A DNA stretch of 64,000 bases from Agelas oroides (lineage: Eukaryota; Porifera; Demospongiae; Agelasida; Agelasidae), in assembly GCA_949130485.1 (NCBI GenBank), contig OX422184.1, positions 15,823,824-15,887,823 on the forward strand, in the 5' to 3' direction. Below the pieces are notes generated by a model. That model was given only the letters and a program-made list of their open reading frames with translations, had not been told where the DNA came from and made no database searches. Positions 48,501 to 55,656 of this stretch are shown here, one piece after another. The translations under genes and the position numbers were made by a program. Numbering within the stretch: the stretch's first letter is position 1; every line of letters starts with the position of its first letter.

Positions 48501-51500
48501 TTGTTCTTTCAGACTGAGTACATGTAGATTCCTGAATGTGATTGTATGCAAATTATGCAGTGCATATGATAGTGATCGGCCCGTGTGATTACAAAAATGA
48601 ACACATGTTCCACAGACTACTCATAGATCACATAGTGTGGAGCTTGTTCAGAATAAACCTGCTAATGTGTTGATAAGATACTAACCTTTTGCTTCTTTCC
48701 TCTCTCCTTTCTTCCCTTCTCCTTTCTTCCCTTCTCCTTTCTTCCCTTCTCCCTTCCTCTCCTTTCCCCATTCCTCTTCCTCTTCCCTCCTTTCCCCCTT
48801 CCTACCTCCTCTTCCTCTCCTTTCCCCCTTCCTACCTCCTCTTCCCCCGTCTTCTCCTCTCCTCTCTTAGTCTGGCCCAGGATGTGCTCAAGTTCTCAAC
48901 CACGCTCAAGCCTTGGCTGGATAGTGCCATGAAGGGGCTGCCAGACACACTCAGAGAGGCTAAGCAGAATGGTACGTTATATTAGTGCTTCTACCTTTGC
49001 TAACAGTGCTTTTGTCCTGCTTAATGCCCTATTTGTATTACAAGAGCGCATAAGAACGGGCGGCTAGAGTAAGAGCGTGTAACTCCAATAGAAGCCCACA
49101 GTCCGGTCAAAATTATTGAACTGTTACTAAAAATAAAACACCCGGCACGTGCTTAGCAACAACGGCTTATGTCTACGCTCAGCTGCACAGTACGTGTTAC
49201 TATTTTTAGTAACGGTTCAATAATTCTGACAGGTTTCAAATTTGCGTAGTTACATGCTCTTACTCTAGCCACCCGTTCTTATGCGCTCTTGATATTATAT
49301 AATTAAAGTAACAAATTTTCTGTGAATGTCAATAGAGCAATAAGTAGCTTAACATGTGAAGAGAGTTTGGTTCTATATGAAACATGAAAATTTTTTAACA
49401 CACTGTAGTAAGTAGCAGTGACGTAAGTATCTTGTGTTGTATGTATATCTGTGTTCTCTGCAGTTGCTGAGTCTTTTGCAAGAAATGTCAAGAGACAAAC
49501 TTCTATCATGCGCATAGCACAGGTTTGTTGCATAAATTTCCAAATACAAATTCAACTGCATGTACACATACAGTCATTTCTGTAGTCCTTTCAGCGAAAG
49601 TCTCGCAAAAGAGCCCCCATCGGCGGAGAACCTTACAAGCCTGCCAAAGAGGAGGGTGGGCGCTCTTTCCCATGAAAGAGCTCCCATGCATGCTTACAGC
49701 GACTCATTGCCCTTGAATCGCTGAACAAAAAATAATGTACAACGTAGCCGCTGGTCTTGGAAGCTCATTGACAAGTTCTGACGGCACACAACACTCTGAA
49801 CAGCGACACGCCGCCTTGAGTGTGGTGTAGGTAGTGAGTGAGTGAGGCCACATTAGCTATGTCCCACCCTTCAGTAAAGTACAATGTGAATTTTCTTACC
49901 TCAGATATGCATAGTGCTTGAAGCTATGCTTCTCAACACTCAACGAAAACGCTCCATTAGCCACGCAAAGCTTGCTCCTAGGTGGGTGCTCATTCAGGCA
50001 AACATTGACCCTTTACAGAAAATTGGGCCAAAAGTAGGGGGTGGGTGCTATTTTGCGAGACTACAGTAATGATAATTTGAATGTGTACATTTAGTGTTAA
50101 ATTTCAGTTAGAAGCTTAATCATATACTTATTTAGTGTCAATACATTTACTCCCATAGAAAGGTGTGCAATTATTTTTGTAATTGCACAGGTAGAAAAGC
50201 TTCTGATTGGACAAAAAATACAAAAGCTACAAAACCGTGCAAGATGTAATAGCTCACTGATTGGTCAGTAGCAATTTGCTGTAAACTAGATTAACATACT
50301 GTAAACTTGTAACTTGTAAGCGACAACAATTTGCTGTAAACTATATTAACATAGTGTAAACTTGTAACTTGTAAGTGACAACAATTTGGTGTAAACTATA
50401 CAGTTTACTATAAACTTGTATACTATTATTATTATTATTATTATTATTATAATTGAGAAAACACACCAACATAGGTGTAAGAGACAAACAACTAAATTAA
50501 AATGTAAATTAAGTTAGTGTGAAGAGATAACAGAAATTACATATTCAAAGTCACTGCTAGACACACAACTAATTCTAATATCTCTAATTATGTTAGCACA
50601 AAAAAGGTCTTCAGGATAATAAGTCTTCTTATAGTTATGTCCACGGAGACGGTTGAACCCACACGGAGTATACACAAGGTTGGAAGAAACACGATAGATA
50701 GAAGAAACAGGGAACGAAGGACAGGACAGAGCAGAAGATAACAAGGATAAAGAACGAGCAAAGACAACATTGAAGAGACTCAACAGACGGGCAGTACTAT
50801 GAACTATTCTAGTATGAGAATTAGACGGGAGTTTCCAGATACGCCTCAAAATTTTATTGAAGGCAACTTCAATCAGGTTCATAGATGGGGAGTCTAGCCG
50901 CCACAGAGAGCATCCATACAAGGAGAGACAATATGAGCGAAACAGAAACGTTAAGGTGTGAGGATTGCAGAACTTAAAGTTGCAGAACAAAAGATTAGCC
51001 TTTTTAAGCAAGTCCCGGGACTTAAAAACAAGTCATCGTTGTCTGAGAGATTGTAAGACAGAATGTGACCTAGATGACAGACAGAATTGAGGAACGCTAA
51101 AAGTTCACCACAAAAATAGATAGCAGTTGTACACTTGTCAGAAGGAGATAAACCAAAACGAATGAGTTGAGTTTTACCAGCATTAAATTTGAGACCATAG
51201 GAATTGGAAAAGGACTCACATAGACTGAGCATAGTGCGTAAAGCAGAAGGACACGGAGCCAACAAGATCAAATCATCAGCATAACAAAGAGCGCCAACAA
51301 ACAAACCATCCCAGTAACAGCCAACTCCACACTCTTTAAGCTTATTCAATAAGATATCCATGTATATAGTAAACAACACAGGGGACAGAACTCCTCCCTG
51401 ACGAACGCCGTTAGAAACATTAAAAGAATCAGAGCTGGCACCATCCCAAGAAACACTACAAGATTGAGAGCTATACTATAAACCACCACATCACATACAT

Positions 51501-54500
51501 ACTCATACTTATTATAGCATACTGTAAACTAGGCGAAGTTTATGATTAACAAGTAACAGCATGTTTTCTCGTGCAATTTGGGATTAATAGCACTCATGAA
51601 TGGCATAATTGCACTCGGCTTCGCCTCGTGCAATTAACAGCCATTCACTTGTGCTATTAATCCCAAATTGCACTCGAAACCATGCTGTTAATTATACAAA
51701 TCAGTTAGGTAAGTGTATAATTAAATATGTATGCATGATTGAATAATATTCAAATATCCACAAATGTATCTATGCTACGTACTCTGATTTTCCCCCTTCC
51801 TCACCACACTCACGCACTCACACATACGCATAGGCTGCTCGGATTATTCTAAGGGCTGAGGACTCACTCCTGCAGCTCAGGAAAGACTGGAATTCCCTGG
51901 ACCTTCACTCCATCTTTGCACACACCCTGTACGCTGTACGGCCCCTGGATGTTTCACAGCAGTACATTGAGATGGTCCCAGGATGTATGTAAACATCTAT
52001 AACTGGCAGTCCTGTGTAGAAATTAAAGATTATTCCATCGCATATTGTGCTTGAAGTGCCCATATCACTAGACTTCTTAAAGGATGAGGCTCACATGCAC
52101 TTTGATGATGCATGAATATTGTTACTTCTACAAATCCCCACTGTTAACGGAAGTTCGGTGACATGGAATAAGCAACAGAATATTTGATTTCTACATGTGG
52201 CAGTCCGTGTGTAGAGTTATTGTGTCACACATCTTTATCGAGGCCACATTAAAGGTGGGACTCGTGCACTAAAATATAGTCATTTCAGGTATTCATGCAT
52301 GTAATCAGTGTGTATAAGCCCATTCAGAAGGTTTAGGGTTAACCCTTTATACGCGAATGACGAATAAATCTGTCAAAAATTTACCTGCGTTAATGACGAA
52401 TGACGTCTAAAGATGTCAAGGTTGCGGCTAAGCGTTATCACAGCCCAGTGTGAATAACTACAAGCTGTGGTTAGGTTGGGGCTTCCCCTACTAATACAAG
52501 TGGGTTGGTCCAGAAGCCCTTGAGGGGCGGAGCACAATGAACAGTAGAAGCCAGAGTGGTCGTCAATCACCTCGATCGTAAAACGACTTATTGACCACGT
52601 TTTCTTCTCAACGCCTATAAGCAGAAGCACAACACTAACTACGAAGGTACAGCGCTCCTTGGGCTTCATAAACATCAACACAGTTTTGGAGCTACACCTT
52701 GTTATCAGCGAGAAAAGCCAAAGACGCTACACGCAAAACGCGGTAGGTAAGCGTCCTTGTAAACGGTTACATTTTGCTTCTGAAAAGCTTACCTAGGTTT
52801 AAAATAACATTATAGAGCCTTTTTCCGTTCCTTCTTGCGGCCATATACCGTAAATTTTAAATGCGCATTTAAATATTTCTCGAAAATTGAACATCCTCGT
52901 GCACTTAGAAAGTAGGTGAAGGGGAATGCTGGGCTACTGCCAGAGTGCAGCGTCGGCAACCGTAGCGGAGACGGCTGAAGTTGAAGCACGCACGGCACCT
53001 TACTTCTTGTTTGTCACAGTAGCTGGCATCAACGGCTGGCTGCTCGCAGACCGTATCACTTCAGGTAAGGGTCGTGCATAAACGGCACTCATAAACGCTA
53101 GCAATTCAGCTCATGATTTCAGCGTGAAGCTTAGCCTATTCAGGTGTAGCCATAGTAGCTGCTTGCTCAGGCTCGTTCTAGTTATTCATACAAGTCTGTC
53201 AAGCACGCTAACTTGTAAGCTCACAGAATACAGTCTGAGATCAGTCTACATACTTAAACCAAATAATAAACTACCCCAGCCCTATATATATTGGTAGCAG
53301 TTCTGAGTAGACATTATTCTGTGACATATATACCATATAGCGGGTTATTTTCGTGGGACACAAAATTTGCCTAATTTAAAACGTCTTAAACTGTTTCTTC
53401 TGTCCTCCTCTCTCAGCACTACCATCAATAACATAGTCAGCTGTATTTGTCCAATCAGTTGTCATCAGAGTATTTGTTGTTTTTTGTGTGTAGTTGTGGA
53501 GGAGTTTGCAGGTCTTGTTCAAGACAAGAGCTCCGTGGAGGACTTTGTTCTGTGGATAGAGAACATCCTGGAGAGGTGCATTAGAAAGGTGCGTTCTTGC
53601 TTTACTGGTACATAACCAAACATGGCAGTCAATCAAGAGTCTTGAAAAGTGCATGCTGCTAAAAACGTGGGCACTCATTCATGATATAGTGTGTCAACAC
53701 TTGCCCATCCTCCTTGCATGGTGCTCTTTTGCAAGACTATTATGGTATTCAGGCTCTAGCAATCCATGAACCCACACCCCACTCGTTGAAAGACAGTTTG
53801 TTCTGACAGGTAATAGCTTCTTTAGCTTCTCAGCTGAGTGTAAAGAGGTGCTCTGTTACGACTTAAGATTGTAAAACTTTTGCCGGTATTTTTGACGGAA
53901 TTGTTCAGTTATGATCAGGACAAACAGACAAAGCAGTCAAAGCATCAATGAAACATTTCCCAGTTGCTAGCGTACTTTCCATATATGGCAAAAGTGAAGG
54001 GCTTAGAAAGTATTGCTGAGATAGAACGTCCATGAGATATGGCAAATGACACAAGTCTGCACTTTCTTATTACTGGTGATGTAGAACGTCCATGAGATAT
54101 GGCGAAAGAACTCAAATGTTTGGAAGAGTCAAATGTCCACACTAGTCTCCACTGGAGCTGCAATTAGTTGTGTGTTGTAAGCTAGTGTCGTTCATGATTG
54201 ACCAAGTTGTTGACACTGATTCCAGAAATCAACTAGTTCTATACATGTAGGAAACTATATATCGCTGACTGCAACGGCGAAAGTAACTCACTAAAGCAAT
54301 ATCTACCTGAAAAAGAAGAATAGTTTTGAAAGCACTTATTGCATGGGTACCCTGCTTAGTCCACCCCCACGTGATTAAGGTGTGTTTACCATTGACGACA
54401 CACACATGATAAAATGTACCCCCCTCCCTCCCCCCGTCTTTAGTGGGGAGGGCCTGAAAACGAGGCTAGGCCCACACACACATTTTGTTTGTCCGACGAC

Positions 54501-55603
54501 AATTAAATGTCACAATGTTGGCCTTTGTTCCATAGCCTGAGGACTATGACAGTGTGGCTATGAGGAAGGTTGGCAGGATGTTCCTGTTAACATGGAAGTT
54601 CTTTACATCAAAGATTGTCAGAGAGTTCACACTACAAAATGCCGCTAGTTTTGGTAAGTTGAGAAAACTGTGTACTATATCCTAAATAATAGTTAGATGC
54701 CGAGTCCGAGGGGTCTACACAATTTAGAAACCTACGGGGCTGAGGCAATAGCAACCTGAGCATAGCAAGAGTGCTGCTAACAGCCCAAGGTTTTCTAAAG
54801 AGCAGAGATCCTATTGCATGAAGCATCTAACTTATTTAGAGTGTAGCAACAGTAACTGTTGACAAGGATGCATTTTTAAATACTTGAGTTGATTCATCGG
54901 CAACTTGCTGCTTGTTTCGTTGCTGGACTATTATTGACAGTTGCTCGCTGCATAGCAATTACTGCATAGTATGTACTAACAGCATGCACGCAAGGGTGCG
55001 TAGCTCACTCCACCCAGCTAAACCGCCACTCCCACAGGCATCATTACTATGTCTACCATTGATGACACACACGTGATAAAATGTACCTGGTTTCTTCCCC
55101 TCCTTATCCTGCAAAGGAGGCTAAGGCTCATGCACACAAGCTACAGGCTGAATGCTCCCATCAACAACAAATCGGACAGAAAGTCAACACTATTTTCCGA
55201 AAATAGTGTCCTTGGTTATTGTTGCCCATATTAAGAGTTGCATAGTAACTGTATATAGCTGCAGGAAAGCATCTATCATAGATGCTTGCCCTCAAGTCTC
55301 TAGGTGAATTAGGTACTTGGTATTGACCAATTAAATTTCTTATACTCTAATGGCTGGAAACATAATGATTTGGCTGCTGTTACTAAATGTTGCTCAGTGC
55401 ATGCAGGAGCCTTTACTGCATGCGTAGCACACATGTGACTGCGTCAGACCTCCTCTGGTAGGAAGCCTCAACTGCACACACAAGAAAATGTATTGGAAAA
55501 ATGATTAGGTGTTGGTAGTAATGTTAACATTCCAACATGCACACATCATGTACACACACATGCACACACGCATGCACACACGCACATGCACACACACACA
55601 CAT

Positions 55604-55656
<53 letters not shown>

